From NCBI RefSeq assembly GCF_034702125.1, contig NC_085876.1, forward strand, positions 13,130,253-13,194,252: a stretch of 64,000 nucleotides of DNA. Direction: 5' to 3'. Positions 21,457 through 63,758 of this stretch are shown here, piece after piece. A program made the position numbers and the translations under genes. Position 1 is the first letter of the stretch. Each line of letters opens with the position of its first letter. The stretch is from Engraulis encrasicolus. Taxonomy: Eukaryota; Chordata; Actinopteri; Clupeiformes; Engraulidae. The notes beneath the pieces are model-generated. The model did not search any database, was not told the origin of the DNA, and saw only the letters and a list, made by a program, of their open reading frames with translations.

Positions 21457-21640
21457 CATGGGCGTACTTTTAGGCAGGGATGGTGGGGACATGTCCATAC
21501 CACTTTTGCGATGAATCGAGCTTGTCCCCACCACTTTTTCACAAATATAATTCAGAAACAGCATATCTGGACAATTTGCCATTGAAATGTCCCTACCACT
21601 TTTCGAGCCAAACCTACACCTTTGCCTGCAGTCTTCACGT
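21457..21640. repeat. Probable transposon fragment with repeated CATACCACTTTT/CCCACCACTTTTT/CCCTACCACTTTT
   Basis: Begins CATGGGCGTACTTTTAGGC and contains the motif TGTCC(A/C)(T/C)ACCACTTTT three times. No clear target duplication is found. Confidence 0.35.
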
Positions 21641-21997
21641 GCTTTACTACCAAACCACAGAGCCCATGATTGTGTGTTTTCAGGTTGTCCAGAGGCGCAG
21701 AGTCAGATGCATCACTGTCAGTGATATGCTGTGTAAAAGGTCTCAAATCAGCAAGAAAAAAAGCCTGATGGATTCACATTTCACATAGACATATCGGTTG
21801 CAAAATCATGCCTATCACAGTGTTCTTCAGTCTTGGCATGGAAAGGGGTGCACCCACCTCTCTGAATGAGTGTGTGAGGGAGCAAGCAGATTTGGTCTGT
21901 GCGATAGGAATGGGTGTAGAGAAAAGAAAGTAAAAAAAACCCTGTTCAACAGTCCAATGACATCATAGCCTATGTGATGATTAGAACTTGAACAAAA

Positions 21998-22103
<106 letters not shown>

Positions 22104-22524
22104 CAAACGTTCTGTGTGGTTTTCAACACAGACTTCTGTGGGGGCTGCAGAATTTTCAAGTCAAATTCTAGAATGGCTAGGGGAAATCTGGAAAGTCAAA
22201 GGGTTAAAATGAAAGGCCTTCATCTGCTCAGTCCGGACACTGCAGGAGGCTGCGAGCCCTCCTTTCCTTTTGGCTCTGGGATAGCAACAAAGATGGTCTT
22301 TGATAGCCTCCCTCCTCCTTTTCTCTCTCCTCCCTCCATCCCTCCATCTCCCCTCTCCTGCCCTCTTTCCCGCCAGAGCGGAAGAGAAAGTAGGGGCGCC
22401 CTGGCCTTATAATGAAATGACAGACGAGGTGAATCAAGCGCTGTCCGAGAGGCAGAGTGTGGTACTAAGAGACTTAGCAGTTAAGCGTCAGCCAGTGATA
22501 GATGGGCAAGGACACCTAGGGGGA

Positions 22525-23090
22525 GAGATGGAGAGAGAGAGCGAGAGAGAGAGAGAGAGAGCGAGAGAGAGACTTGTTTAAGAGGGTCAATGAGTAGATG
22601 TGGGAGTGGGTGAGTGAGTGGGAGATATCGGAAGTCAGAGAGGCAAAACATTAGAACAAGAGGCAGAGAGGAGATAAGATGAGATGAGGAGGGCTGGGAC
22701 TGGCTGATTGGACGAATAGATACAAATAGACAGACGGATGCAGAGATGGAGGAAAGATTGAGGCATGAAGTGAAATGGATAGAGAGGGGGAGTAAGAATG
22801 AGCAAAGTACATTGACAGAGAGAGAGAGAGAGGGAGGGGAGAGGAGAGTAGGTCTAATTGCATGTGATGTGTATGTGATGAGCAGCTGAGGAAGTGAAAT
22901 GGAGAGAGGGAGTGAGAGAGCAAGGGGTAGAAGAGAAGGAGAGAGCGATGGAGGGAGAGAAAGGGATAGAGAACCGAAATAGAGAGTGAATGAGAGAGAG
23001 AGGGAAAGAAAGAGAGAGGGAGAGGTCTTTTTATATGTGATGTGTATGTGATCAGAGAAAGAGAGAGAGAGGGAGAGAGAGAGAGACCTA
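22525..23090. repeat. GA-rich low-complexity region
   Basis: GAGAGA runs are scattered through a purine-rich stretch. Two copies of a GTGATGTGTATGTGATXAG segment (22863 and 23037) suggest internal duplication of about 175 bp. The minus-strand open frame here is a composition artefact. Confidence 0.7.
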
Positions 23091-23537
23091 ATTCAACCAA
23101 TCAGCAAGCAAGATTTATGCAACAACATCAATCCAAGCCGGCTTGTAATTGCCATTACTGAACCTGTGTGTTACACTGCCAAAGCTCTCAAACAGACATT
23201 CACAATGGACACAGTAACATAACCATTAAATGTATCTCAACTCGTCGTAAATTTTATATGCGCGTGAATGTTGTATATCAGTCCAGGGCAGAGGTATTTT
23301 GGAAATATTATAGGGTGTGTGATTCTGCTAACATCATGGAGCGGTTAGAATAGCGTAAATGATCTCAGCGCTCGGGACAGCTGCTAGGTAGACCTAAAAA
23401 GAAAACAATATATTATTTAACAGACTTCCTCCCTTCCTCCCTTCCTCCCAGCCTTCACGGTGCTCCTGACAGCCACAATCTGCATACTCATTCCTCTCTT
23501 CAAGCGGACTGACTGGTGTTGATTTGGTGGTGCCCAT

Positions 23538-23809
23538 TAGAGCATGGCACGGGAGTGGATTTTCACTCCCGTCCCATCCCGGTCCCAGAAAAAAAATCCC
23601 ATCCCGTCCCATTCCGGACTGGAGTAAAAGAAACAAATCCCATCCTGTCCACTCCTGAAAAGAATGTTTCCCAATCCTGCCCACTCCCACTCAAAATCAA
23701 TCCCACTCCCGTTTCATAGGCTTTTTTAAAGAAATGTTGACTCCCATCCCGCGGGAATCCCGCAGGACCCGCGGGACCCACGGGAATTCCTGAAAAATGT
23801 CATCCTCTA
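23538..23809. mobile_element. hAT-type MITE (TAGAGCATGGCACGGGA ends)
   Basis: The termini TAGAGCATGGCA and TGTCATCCTCTA are imperfect inverted complements, flanked by the perfect 8-bp duplication GTGCCCAT (23530-23537 and 23810-23817). The interior is a series of degenerate TCCCATCCCGTCCC units and a CCCGCGGGA palindrome cluster. Noncoding. Confidence 0.85.
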
Positions 23810-24199
23810 GTGCCCATGCAAGCTGTCTGATGTGTTACACCACGTAAAGGAAATCTGTGACATTTTTAAACAGATTTATTCACTATTTATTTTGGAGACC
23901 ATGGTTTTCCAGCACCTTGACTTGTGTGTGGATGCTGTCAGATCAGATGTATCACACTAAGTAAAAAGAAGTCTGTGACATTTTTGAAGATGTGTTCACT
24001 GTTTGTTTTGGGCCTGTGACTTTCAAGCACCTTGACTTGTTTGTGGAATTGACACCATCAGGAAATTGCATTCAGATACTGTAATTAAATTACATGACCC
24101 GGTCTCCTACCCCCACTTCCATTTGTGTTGTAAACACGACTGCTGATTATATTATATCATTCTATTTTTATTTTGTGTTGATGTGCAGGACTGGACACC

Positions 24200-53905
<29,706 letters not shown>

Positions 53906-54570
53906 GGAACTTTGGACGACAGCTGCAGCACAAGAGTGAACAAAAACAAAAACAAAAATGAAACAAACATCAAAAAAATGTATCTACATAACCACTAACC
54001 ATTAACACCTTGACAATCTCTACGCAAAAACACACTCCACACATACAACTATGTAGTCATCACTGCTTGTTTTTTCTCCTTGCTGGAGGCACAATGCCTG
54101 TCGATTTGGCTTTTTTCGTATTTGGACAAATTCAAGCTAACAAATGTTTGGCCCTTAACAGCTAAGCTAACAAAAAAAAACCTAACCCAGAGGCACAGTA
54201 GAGTACAAAACAACCACACAAACAAAAGAAATATACAAACTCAGCTAACTTCTACAAACACATGAATGTGAAACATGTGTTTTTGCACAATGCATGCGTT
54301 TAATAGATTTAGCGGAGATATCTCGGCTAGCTAGCCAAGAAAAAAAGAATGGCTAGTTTGGAATGACTGTAGTGCATGCAAGTCTCTTGGACAAACAGTC
54401 ACAAACCTGAACTTTTTTGTACAGATATGTATAAATAATATCTACGTACCGTGAACGTACAGTATACCTAAACCACACTGAAAAAAAATCAGGGGGTTCC
54501 TGATGAAACTGCATAAAATCCATTCCCTTTAATTAATTGAGATGACCAAATAAATATTGTGGAAAAAATG
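53906..54570 (+). other. Receptor 3' UTR and candidate polyadenylation signal
   Basis: A-rich noncoding sequence after the stop. The first clear AATAAA is at 54549-54554. The true 3' end is not known. Confidence 0.45.
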
Positions 54571-55476
54571 ATGCCCATAATCACAATAGATAATGCATAA
54601 ATATTATTTTTGGGTAACGTCCTTGTAGGTCATGCAACAAAAAAAAACACACTATGACATCATCATAATGACGCCACTTCAGTCAATCAGTTTTATAGTA
54701 TCAGGGCCCATTGAAAAAAAATGACGAAAAGCAATAGTCATCACCTAAAGTCTACAGGATACAGTATAGATAGGCTTATGTCACACCCCTCTCCCCTATT
54801 GCCAGAAATGCACTAGTCTCCCCCCAAGCTGCATCCGAGAGTCCACAAATGCTGCATTACCACCCCTCAAAAGGAAATGAATGGGTGACTGGAGAGTGTA
54901 GTGAGTATCCTATCTGTGAGGCTACTGGCTCAGAGAGAGAGAAAGAGAGAGAGTGAGAGATAGGGTGTGTGTCTGTGTGCGTGCGTGCGTGCGTACGTGT
55001 GTAAGCAAGAGAAACTTGTGTTAGTGTCCAGTGTGTCCGGATATGCGTGTCTGTGTGAGCCTTTGTGTGTGTGTGTTTGTTTGTGTGTGTGTGTGTGTGT
55101 ATGTGTGTGTGTGTTTGTTTGTGTGGCAGATGAGGGGGTGACCAGAGGCAGTGCTAGCCTAAGCACTTTATCCCACGGCTGGCGTGCGTACACGGACAGC
55201 GAAAGAACCGAGACAAAGGAAGATACAATATGAGAGAAATAGAGAGAGGCAGGTCCCTGGCTGGCACCTCCACTCCTTTGCCTCCCCGTCCGTCCAGGCC
55301 GTTCATCTCCTTCCGCGCTTCATCTCCCGCCTTTTGTTGTGCCCGTCTCGCGCACTTTGCAGCTCATCCATCAGCATGGCACCGCTTCTCTGAAGCCAAG
55401 CGGCACCATCCCTCAAAATTGTCCCACATAACATCCCTCACCACCCCAAGTCACCTGCCCCAAGCCATCCCAGTTG
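54571..55476. other. Intergenic segment after the receptor gene
   Basis: No gene recognised. Contains GA-rich (54930-54960) and interrupted GT-rich (54965-55125) low-complexity stretches. Confidence 0.5.
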
Positions 55477-55771
55477 CAGGGCTGACGCTAGGTAAAGGCA
55501 GACAAGATGGTCGACTAGGGCGCCAAATGTCTTGGGGGCACCAAATCCTACAGAATATGAATGAAAAATGAAATACTTAGGAAATACTTCATTAAATTTT
55601 GCATTGTCAATAATTATTCATGGGCACTCAGTACATATGTATGTAGGTGATCTAGAACAGCTGTGCTCGGTCAGATGTATGGCAGTATGTTTACAGATGC
55701 CAATTTCTAATTCCACAAATAGGAAAGAGCACTGCTTGCCTAGGGCACCAAGTTGACTAGAACCGACCCTG
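55477..55771. mobile_element. Probable hAT-type element (CAGGGCTGACGCTAGG ... AACCGACCCTG)
   Basis: The ends CAGGGCTG and CGACCCTG are partly complementary. Subterminal CTAGGGCGCCAAATG (left) and CTAGGGCACCAAGTT (right) lie in direct orientation. The flanks CCCAGTTG and CCCTGATG match at only 6 of 8 positions, so the duplication is eroded or the boundary is wrong. Confidence 0.5.
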
Positions 55772-55874
55772 CCCTGATGTGTCACCAGTCACCTCATCCG
55801 GTGTCAAGGGTGTCAAGCTCAGCACGTTTAGAGATTCAACATGTGGAGGGACTAGCGCGCGGCCACAGTTGCCA

Positions 55875-55914
55875 CACACACACACACACGCATGCACAGA
55901 CACACATGCGCGCG

Positions 55915-55997
<83 letters not shown>
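55875..55997. repeat. (CA)n with internal (CG)n
   Basis: CA units, a CGCGCGCGCGCG block near 55909-55922, then about 37 CA units. Alternating purine-pyrimidine throughout. Confidence 0.95.
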
Positions 55998-55999
<2 letters not shown>

Positions 56000-58189
56000 C
56001 TGAACAGTCCCGAACTCAGTGAGAGAAAAAGTCCAAAGTCACCAGTGTCAGGACCTCTTCACTTGTATCTCTGGACTCGGAGACCCAAACCTGATGACTA
56101 AAACTAACAAGAGACTTGACAGGTTGGCTTGGCGCCTGATTGACAGTTGTGGACAGGTTTCAGGGCAGACCTGCTTGTAGAAGGTAAACTGTCTGCCTAA
56201 CATAATTGTTCCGTTGTCACTATCGCACAGTATCTTCCCCTTCCCTCTCTCTCCCAATAACAGGCTCCGTTTTCAGGGCAGATGAGAGTGGGCAAAAATG
56301 TTTCCAAGTTTGCCCACGTCTGAGAGCACTGAGTGAATGTGAAAGTTTTGTGCAAACACTGAATGTGACTTGACAGATTCTCCCAAAGCTAAAGCCTGTT
56401 CTGCCTGGCTGGCTTTGGAATTGTTGTTGATATGTAGCAAGCTAGAACGGCTCTTTCTCATGTAAAGCCTGTCTGGTGTGGTGTCGTAACCTTAATTTAA
56501 CACTGCGTTTTACCTGTGCAGTTAAGGAAACATAATGTGATTTTACTCTTAAGTTGAAGAAACAAGATGTGACTTCAGCTGCATATTGAAAGTTGTACAC
56601 CGCACAGTATTATGTGAATATAAATTGCCCTTTAAAAAGGCAGACTTGATGGCTGTCAAAAGCAGTTACTCGTGTCTGCCTGCAGAGGATACACTGGCAC
56701 AGTGACTGCAACATATTAATGATCAAATCCAATTTCATCTCCTTAAGTTTATTTTTTCCATCGTCAGTGGCATATTCTTCTTCATAGTCACACATTTCCC
56801 CAGTGGCTAGAAATCATTCACAGAGCCCGGCACTAACACAAACACATCTTCTATTTTGAGTTGATGTATGCATGATTTCTTCTTCCACATACATTGCCAC
56901 AGCAACATGGTGTGACATCTCACATATATAGTTAAGTCACATGCCTCTCCTGCTCCTCGCACTCTTTCGCCGTGTTTGGTTTAGTGAGACTTCAGGAGAG
57001 AAGCACTCTCTCGTTCATTTCTCTGTGTACCATGGCAGTCTGACCCTGACAGACAAAATTGCGTCTGTCAGTAAATGTAACCCTCCCTGGAGACAAACAT
57101 TTCCCAGGTGTGCTCTTTTGTTGACACACCCCTATTCTCCCCTTTCTTTCTCTTCCCAGCTTTGCTTACAAAGTTGTTTTTTTTCCCACAGGGATGACAT
57201 AAGTATCAGGAAGTAACAGGGAATGAGTCATTTAATGGGCCTATGAGAGAGTGAGAGAGAGAGAGATTTTTGACTTTTAAAAGGGTTTTATTACAGAATT
57301 CATGTAGTGACATAGTGACAGAGAACAGGAAAGGGAGAGGGGTGGGGGGTGGTAGAGAGAAGAGAGAGATGCTGCCAAACGGGTCACATGGTCAGACGAG
57401 TGCACTATGGGAGATTCACTAAATGTTTTGGGGAGTTTTGCTACCTCATATCCTATCTGATGTCTGTGTATATGAGAGGCGAGAGGGCACTGCAACTGCT
57501 TGAGGGAAGTCTTAATGAAAAAGCACAATTAGGTAGTAGAGGCGTTGTTGTTATTATTTTTTTCTTGAAATTGATGATCTCTTAACATGATGTAGCAGCT
57601 AGTGTAAATAGGTTCTAACTGTATAATTGTTGTTTCTAATTACAATTAGATGTTTCTTAATCAATTCTGGGCATTAAGTAGGTATCTAACTTCAAAACCT
57701 AGTGGTACATGTTCATCGAAATGTGTACTTGGCTTTCGTATCGTTTTTTTCTTATACTAATATGTGATACAGCAAGATCAAGTTGGAGTGTGAAGTATTG
57801 AAGTAACTTGTATTGTAAAGAATACTACATGAGAATCCCTTGGATAACAGTGCCTAACCTTCCGCCCCCAAAAAATCAGACCAGTGCCATTCCCTTGCAG
57901 TGTCATGAAGAAATGACGAAAATGTTTATTCACACCAAGAACTAACAATACCGCCAACTAAGCATGCACTAATTCCCTCTTATGATGTCGTATGAACTCT
58001 CACTGATATTGTTTTTGTTCTTCGTTAGATATGCTCTGGATGAGTCCAACCACATCATTCTGCCTGTTGATATAGCTGATGAACAGTCAGCACCATTCAC
58101 TACAGTTTAAACAAAGAAATGCACTTGACTTAAGCATTCAGTTATAGTTCTTGGTGTGAATTGACCTTTGACCCCATTCTGAGAAGTCT
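55998..58189. other. Intergenic segment
   Basis: No confident gene. GA-rich sequence lies at 57249-57268. A short open segment after a TTCGTTAG acceptor (58029-58108, ending in TAA) looks exon-like but matches nothing I recognise. Confidence 0.4.
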
Positions 58190-58352
58190 CTGGGTGCATT
58201 CGTGATGGCGCATGCTGTGGAAGTCTGCGTAGTAGGCATGCGCACTGCAAAATTACGGGAAAATTACACAATTACAAAACTTCTCACTGGAATGCATTGA
58301 AATGGCGAAGTGCGCAGACTGCTGCAGCATGCGGTCTCACAAAACACGCCCT
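58190..58352. mobile_element. Imperfect-hairpin MITE
   Basis: GGGTGCATTCGTGATGGCGC, then ATGCTGTGGAAGTCTGCG, is mirrored by CGCAGACTGCTGCAGCATGC and ACACGCCCT. The ends are diverged and no target duplication is clear. Confidence 0.5.
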
Positions 58353-60469
58353 CTATAAGCAATAGTGCAGCAGCAGCAGCAATCACCGACATGCTAACTG
58401 CACACAGGGTATAATAGACACCTCTTTTCAAGAAGTACGGTTTGCGTACATGCTTACCCACCAGTGTCACAGATGCACTCATGATGTCCCTCCTCCGCAC
58501 ACATTCATGTAAATAGAAACATTGCATGCATGTAGAAATGAGCTTTGATGCAAAGCCAATGCAAGATTGTTTTATTTTCTACTCTACGACAATTGCATTT
58601 TACTGAATTTCTTCATCTGTCACCGTATGAGAAAGGAGGTATTCTGTGTGACACCTGATACACATGTAGAAAGCACATCTATCTCTTCAGTGCCCCCCCC
58701 CCATCTTTTCTGCTCACCTCGATCTCACACATACACATAGCCTTCTTGGAGGCGTGTTGCTAAAAAGAAGAGAAAAAAAATTGAGCTTATCACTCATTAC
58801 TTTGGCAAGAGAATGTTTTTTTTTTGTTGTTTAAATAACACAAAAGACTATGTACACACTCATGACTAAGAACAGCTCTGCAGCTAACCTATACTATGCT
58901 CTTCTATCCCTCTTTGAGATGCTGTCCTAGCTCTTAACATAATATACTAAAGATTTTAATCCAGCATGCTGAACCGTAGTTTGCCTGATAGACAGCCGAC
59001 ACCATGCATTGCACTACTAGCCTATAGGTACTATTGGTTTCTGTCCATGTGTGCTGGGAAGTATGAGTCTGTGTCAATGGTACTATATCAGCAAAGGTGT
59101 ACCTCAAACAGTGATGTGCACCTTGCAGTAGTGACAAGTGTTTGTGGACCCTATTCATCGGATATAAAAGTGACTTCACTTTATTGGAAGAACCTGTCCA
59201 AACACCTTTGATCTGAACTGAATGTGGTGGTATACCTTTGATGTCTAGGGAAGAACAGGAAATCCATTTGAAATTCTGTCGAAATACACCGGAGAAGAAA
59301 GAGTCAGTCCTCGTCCCTTGCGATGCAGACATACATGTACATGATCATTTGGATTTCAGCCAGAAACGCAGTGAAAGATCATGCTCACTCAGGTGTGATG
59401 TAACAACCGAATGCCCAATGCTCATTTCATGGTCAGCAGTTTTGACAACATACGATGATGGCTTGACTGCCAGCCATGCAGGGCCCTACTAATGTATACC
59501 CAGATGGCCGCCCCTTGGGAGTCAGGCAGGGCATGTACGCCTCCTTCAGGCCTGGCTCGAAGTTACAATGCTGTAATGGAATCAGGGTTTTTATTTGCCT
59601 TCTGGTAAACTGGCCTTATGTAGGCCTAGACATTGCATTCATTTACAACTGTTCAATAGTACATTTGAATGTGTTGTCTGGCTTTAAAGGTTTACTAGAA
59701 TAAATGTAGGCCTATGTCCAGGCTAATGATGTATTTCAGGCTGTAGGCCTAGGCCTACATGCTGCATTTGGCTATGAAATGCCAATTGTATAATTCACAG
59801 CCGGCCACCCCCTAAACATGAAAATATTTCATTTTCGACACTGACTTCTGTAAGCCTACAATGTCTAAAGGCCTACAGCAGGATACAGTTGTGTAAGCCC
59901 ATTTTTAACCCCCAATAGCCTCATGTCATGTATCTATACCTAGATAATTTCAGTGGATAATAATGTATGCAAAAAAGAAATAAAAAAACACAAAAATATA
60001 TGCAGAAAATGACAAATGAAACAAATATGGTATCATTGACCCCACACTTCTCAAACCATGCATAGTTACCTCTTAATGCTTGTTTTGATTTACTGTTAGC
60101 AGATTCAGTTCATAAAGAAGCCTCTTTACAGTGGGCGATATTATTAAGCGTACCATGCACAGTTTTGTATAATGTTTTGTTTCTTTTATGAATGAATTCT
60201 GATGATAATAAAAGTCATTTTGACAACTATTCTGACACAGCATCTCTTTTCCATAACATCCACAAGCTGACACCCTTTTTTCTGGTTGATTTACACCTCT
60301 GGAAATGCAGCGTTATTTGTTATGTAAATCATGGCTTCGATTGTCCATTGTTATTCACCACTTGTCATTAACGCATCAAAGAAACAGGTTTAAGACATTT
60401 GTGGGTCCCTAAAACAGTCTCCGAATATCCAGAGTGATTTCGCGGAATGCCATGATTCTGTGACAACAC
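58353..60469. other. Intergenic segment upstream of tcf19
   Basis: No recognised gene. The interval 59249-59392 is an open 144-nt stretch bordered by TCTAG and CAG|GTGTGA, but its pyrimidine tract is weak and the peptide is unfamiliar. GGCCTA-rich short repeats occur at about 59700-59880. Confidence 0.45.
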
Positions 60470-60560
60470 AGACGGAAGTGGCGTTGATCTCGCGCAAGGA
60501 AGCCTTTCTGGCGCGCCAAATTTCAAAGGACTTCCTGGGGAAAAGGACGCGAAAAGAAGA
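60470..60560 (+). promoter_or_regulatory. Probable tcf19 promoter: ETS, E2F and CHR-like sites
   Basis: An ETS-type CGGAAGTG (60473-60480), the palindromic E2F-like TTTCTGGCGCGCCAAA (60505-60520; TTTGGCGC on the minus strand) and TTCAAA (60522-60527, inverse of the CHR TTTGAA) lie within 55 bp in a TATA-less, CpG-containing stretch. This arrangement is typical of G1/S-regulated promoters, and TCF19 (SC1) is known as a growth-regulated gene. The start codon is about 1.3 kb downstream, so a noncoding first exon is likely. The promoter could also serve an unseen minus-strand transcript. Confidence 0.5.
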
Positions 60561-61830
60561 ACAACAGCGATTAAATAACCAATAAATATCCCGGTTTGCA
60601 ATTGCATTTCTTCTTAAAAGGGGTATGTTAACACTTTGTAACTATATATGTTTGGAGTGCAAGTTATAAGGATTGTTATTTCATTGTTGTTTCGTCTGAT
60701 TATGTAATACGCTTTTTATACCGACCAAATGGTTCACCAGTAGGAGTAGAAGCTGCTGGCAAGTGAAGTTGGCTAACTAGCTAAGCTAACCATCTATGCC
60801 TCCGATGTGGTCCTGCGGTTTTGTCAAAGAAATTTGGCTACTCGCTTTTGTACTTTGTGTGCAAGTAGGTTGCACATCAGTAAGCCAAACCGCTACTTAA
60901 CAATGAAAATATATGTCAATTGTACATTTAGGCATGTGGCAACTGACACAGCTGTCTTGTGTATGGACATCTAATCATTTAGAGCTACTCTGCTCTTTTC
61001 CCAGGCTAAAGTTATCGTTAGCTACTACAACATACCACTGGTATCATGTCATCCGTTTATGCGTATTAGAAACACTTTAGACTGTAGGAACCTAATTCCT
61101 TTATGTTTGATTCATAGATGTTGTATTTGTTGGACGTTACTTATAAGAACGTCATTGCCTGACTTTGACAACTGAGGAACGACATGTTCCGATTGAATCT
61201 CGTGTGTGATTGTTCTCAATCCAGCTTGAATTGAAGTACCATCCACCAGACAGTGTCAATGAGAGTACACTGTTCTGATTATAAATCGTATAACAAGTAA
61301 AGTAGCCGATTGCGAAGGTTTGTGCGTTTGTGGCGAACTCCGTCCATCCGTCAGGACAAAACCACTTTATTACATTCCTTTCCTCTTGTTTTTCTCAGGT
61401 GGAGACCGTGGGACGTCATGACACACCTTGTAGGCACAACTTTCTGTTTAGTCTGAATCGTGACCTAGATTTTTATCACACGCGTTGGCCCCGTGTTTTA
61501 TATCCCACATACATTTGCATTATATGAGTATGATGAATTAGACTATTTTAAACATCAGCATTCCTTTTATATACAATTTTAAAACCAATATCCCTCCACC
61601 TGTTTGTAATATTAGTAAAGTTATGTTTACGCATCACATTACGCTCGTATTTTAAACGTGATATTTAAGCTTTCACCATTTGAAACTAACCCGCTTTAAA
61701 AAAGAAACAAAGTCAAAATGTGCCCAGTCTGACAGACAGCAAACCGCTTCCCAAGTTAAGCACAGGGTCAGGGTTTTAGTCTGGCTGACTCGGTCGCATT
61801 TGGGAGAGGGGTTGTTGGGAGGCGACAGCG

Positions 61831-62360
61831 ATGCTGTCCGAAGTTCAGCCCTGCTTTCAGCTCCTGAGAATCGGCTCCTCAACGACCAACGACGCACTGC
61901 CAGACTCATCCCGGGACTTGTACACGTTTCGCCCAGCCCTCACTCACTCGGTGTTTAGGCTCGGCCGTGCAGCAGAGCTGTGCGACGTGACCCTAGATGC
62001 AGTCAACGTGTCACGTATCCACGCGGAGCTGCATGCCGAGAAGGTGACAGCCGTGAATGGAGAGGAGGGCTGGAAAGTGCTCGTCAAGGACAAGAGCAGC
62101 AATGGTGAGAGCCCTGCCAACAGCTGACGCCCCCCATTGAGCTGTGTGTAGCCTAATGGACTGTAATTATGTGGATTTTAATCTAATTGCGCTGGTTAAA
62201 GTGCACAATTTACTCAAAAGTATGACAAGCACGCAAAAGTATGACACCCAATTGGCATCCCTGGGTCCATACTCAGTGATGCAAAATATTAAAAGGGGGA
62301 TTTGGTTAGTTATTGAGTTGGCCTTTTAAGTGTTGCCGTTTCGAATCTCACCCTTACCAG

Positions 62361-62428
<68 letters not shown>

Positions 62429-62759
62429 TCACTACATCTTCATCTATGGATGAAGTGCTCTTGAACAAGGTACTCAACCTCGCATTACTCCAGAGACTAA
62501 CCACATTCTCCTGCTCTTCACTCTAGGCACTTGGGTCAACGATGCACGCCTGCAGCCCGGTGTGCAGTGGGAGCTTTCCGACGGTGACACCCTGGCCTTT
62601 GGCGGCCAATCGGAGCAGGGCAGCCCCGACTTCTACTTCCTGTTCCAGAAGGTGTGCGTGCGGCCGCTTGACTTCGACGCCATCACCCTGCCCAAGGCTG
62701 GCGGTGGCTCCTTCTCCTCAGACCTCCAGAACCGCATCCGCACCAGCCTGGAGCGCAAG
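61831..62759 (+). CDS. tcf19: TCF19, FHA-domain N-terminus (partial, runs off the right edge)
   Basis: TCF19 is a nuclear FHA- and PHD-finger protein linked to proliferation and beta-cell survival. Exons are 61831-62104 and 62527-62759 (GT-AG, phases 1 and 0), giving the first 169 residues. The protein opens MLSEVQPCFQLLRIG, close to human MLPCFQLLRIG. The FHA signature is complete: FRLGRAAELCDVTL (GR), VSRIHAELHAE (SxxH) and KSSNGTWVND (SxNGTxVN). It then has ELSDGDTLAFG, FYFLFQKVCVRPLDFDAITL and DLQNRIRTSLERK. The FHA domain, at about residues 30-120, would bind phosphothreonine peptides. The C-terminal PHD finger of the family is not in 62760-64000 and must lie outside the window. The start is chosen by similarity and because it is the first ATG of the frame. 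The 422-bp intron contains a SINE split by (GT)n. Confidence 0.92.
62315..62505 (+). mobile_element. tRNA-derived SINE interrupted by (GT)n, in tcf19 intron
   Basis: The box B-like CGTTTCGAATCTCACCCTTA is followed by about 33 GT units (62361-62427). It continues with TGCTCTTGAACAAGGTACTC and ATTACTCCAGAGAC, the body of the 25391 family. Confidence 0.65.
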
Positions 62760-63724
62760 GTGAGCGATCTGCACATCAAGTACACACCATTCATGATTAC
62801 CGGTACACCCCTTTTGAAAAGTGACATTTTGAACAATAGTTATTTCCAAAATGTGTGTAAGTTTAATACAAGTACACGCCGAAACGCCTCTGTGCACAAA
62901 AATAAAGGGGAAAAAAATGATGCAAGGTGCGCCCCCCTTTTCTTTGATTGTAAGTTTAATACAACATCAGTTGAGCTTGCAACAGAAGAGTAAGGTTAAT
63001 AATATACCTTAAACAACTTTTTTTTTCTTTTCTTTTTTTCTGCACATACACGCATTCCTACTGGGATGGATTAATTAACAGGCTATATATGCCCAGGGCT
63101 CTAAATTAATTTATTTTTCATCACCAGCCAAAATGGCTAGTAGATGTTAATAGCCAAAACTCACTCACTAAAGGGCCAAAGTGGCTAGTAAGTTGGTCTT
63201 TTCTACCAGCCAAACTGAAATGTCATCAGCATTTGGCCAGTTGGCTAGTATTAAATTAGATCCCTAGATATGGCTACAGCCTGTGGGACCCCACCTGACA
63301 TGGGGCCCACAATTGGCCAAAGGGAGGGCGGAGTCAACAATTGCAGAATTATGACAAAGTGCAGTATTCAAAAATTTGTCTGCCAAGTGAAGTAGTGTGT
63401 TTTTATACATTTTGATTCTCCACGGTTGGCGGATATGTTATCCTTAATTCCTAGCTCAGACATATGACGCTGTGTATGTACTGTATACACTGTGTATGTA
63501 TAGACTGTGTATTTTGTCAAGAAATTTGCCTTTTGCAGGGGGCTATAGAAACCTGTAGCCTAGGGGCCCCAGCATGCCTTCATGTAATTGTTTCAGCTGC
63601 ACTAGGCATCTTAATTTCTCAGCTAGTCGTCGCCATAGTCTCTCGCAAAGTGTGGTTGTCTGCCCACACAGACAGAATAAGCAGCCAAGAGAGTCTTCAT
63701 TTGACTCACTGGATAACCTGTTCA

Positions 63725-63725
<1 letters not shown>
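62760..63725 (+). other. tcf19 intron 2, visible part
   Basis: Noncoding. It contains interspersed family C copy 2 at about 63095-63268 (CAGGGCTCTAAATTAATTTA, CAGCCAAAATGGCTAGTAG, CAGTTGGCTAGTATTAAATTAG), probably hAT-derived. No further tcf19 exon is recognised before the window end. Confidence 0.5.

Positions 63726-63757
<32 letters not shown>
63726..63757. repeat. (GAT)n microsatellite
   Basis: About 10 GAT units. A short open frame reading a poly-Asp run here is an artefact. Confidence 0.95.
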
Positions 63758-63758
<1 letters not shown>

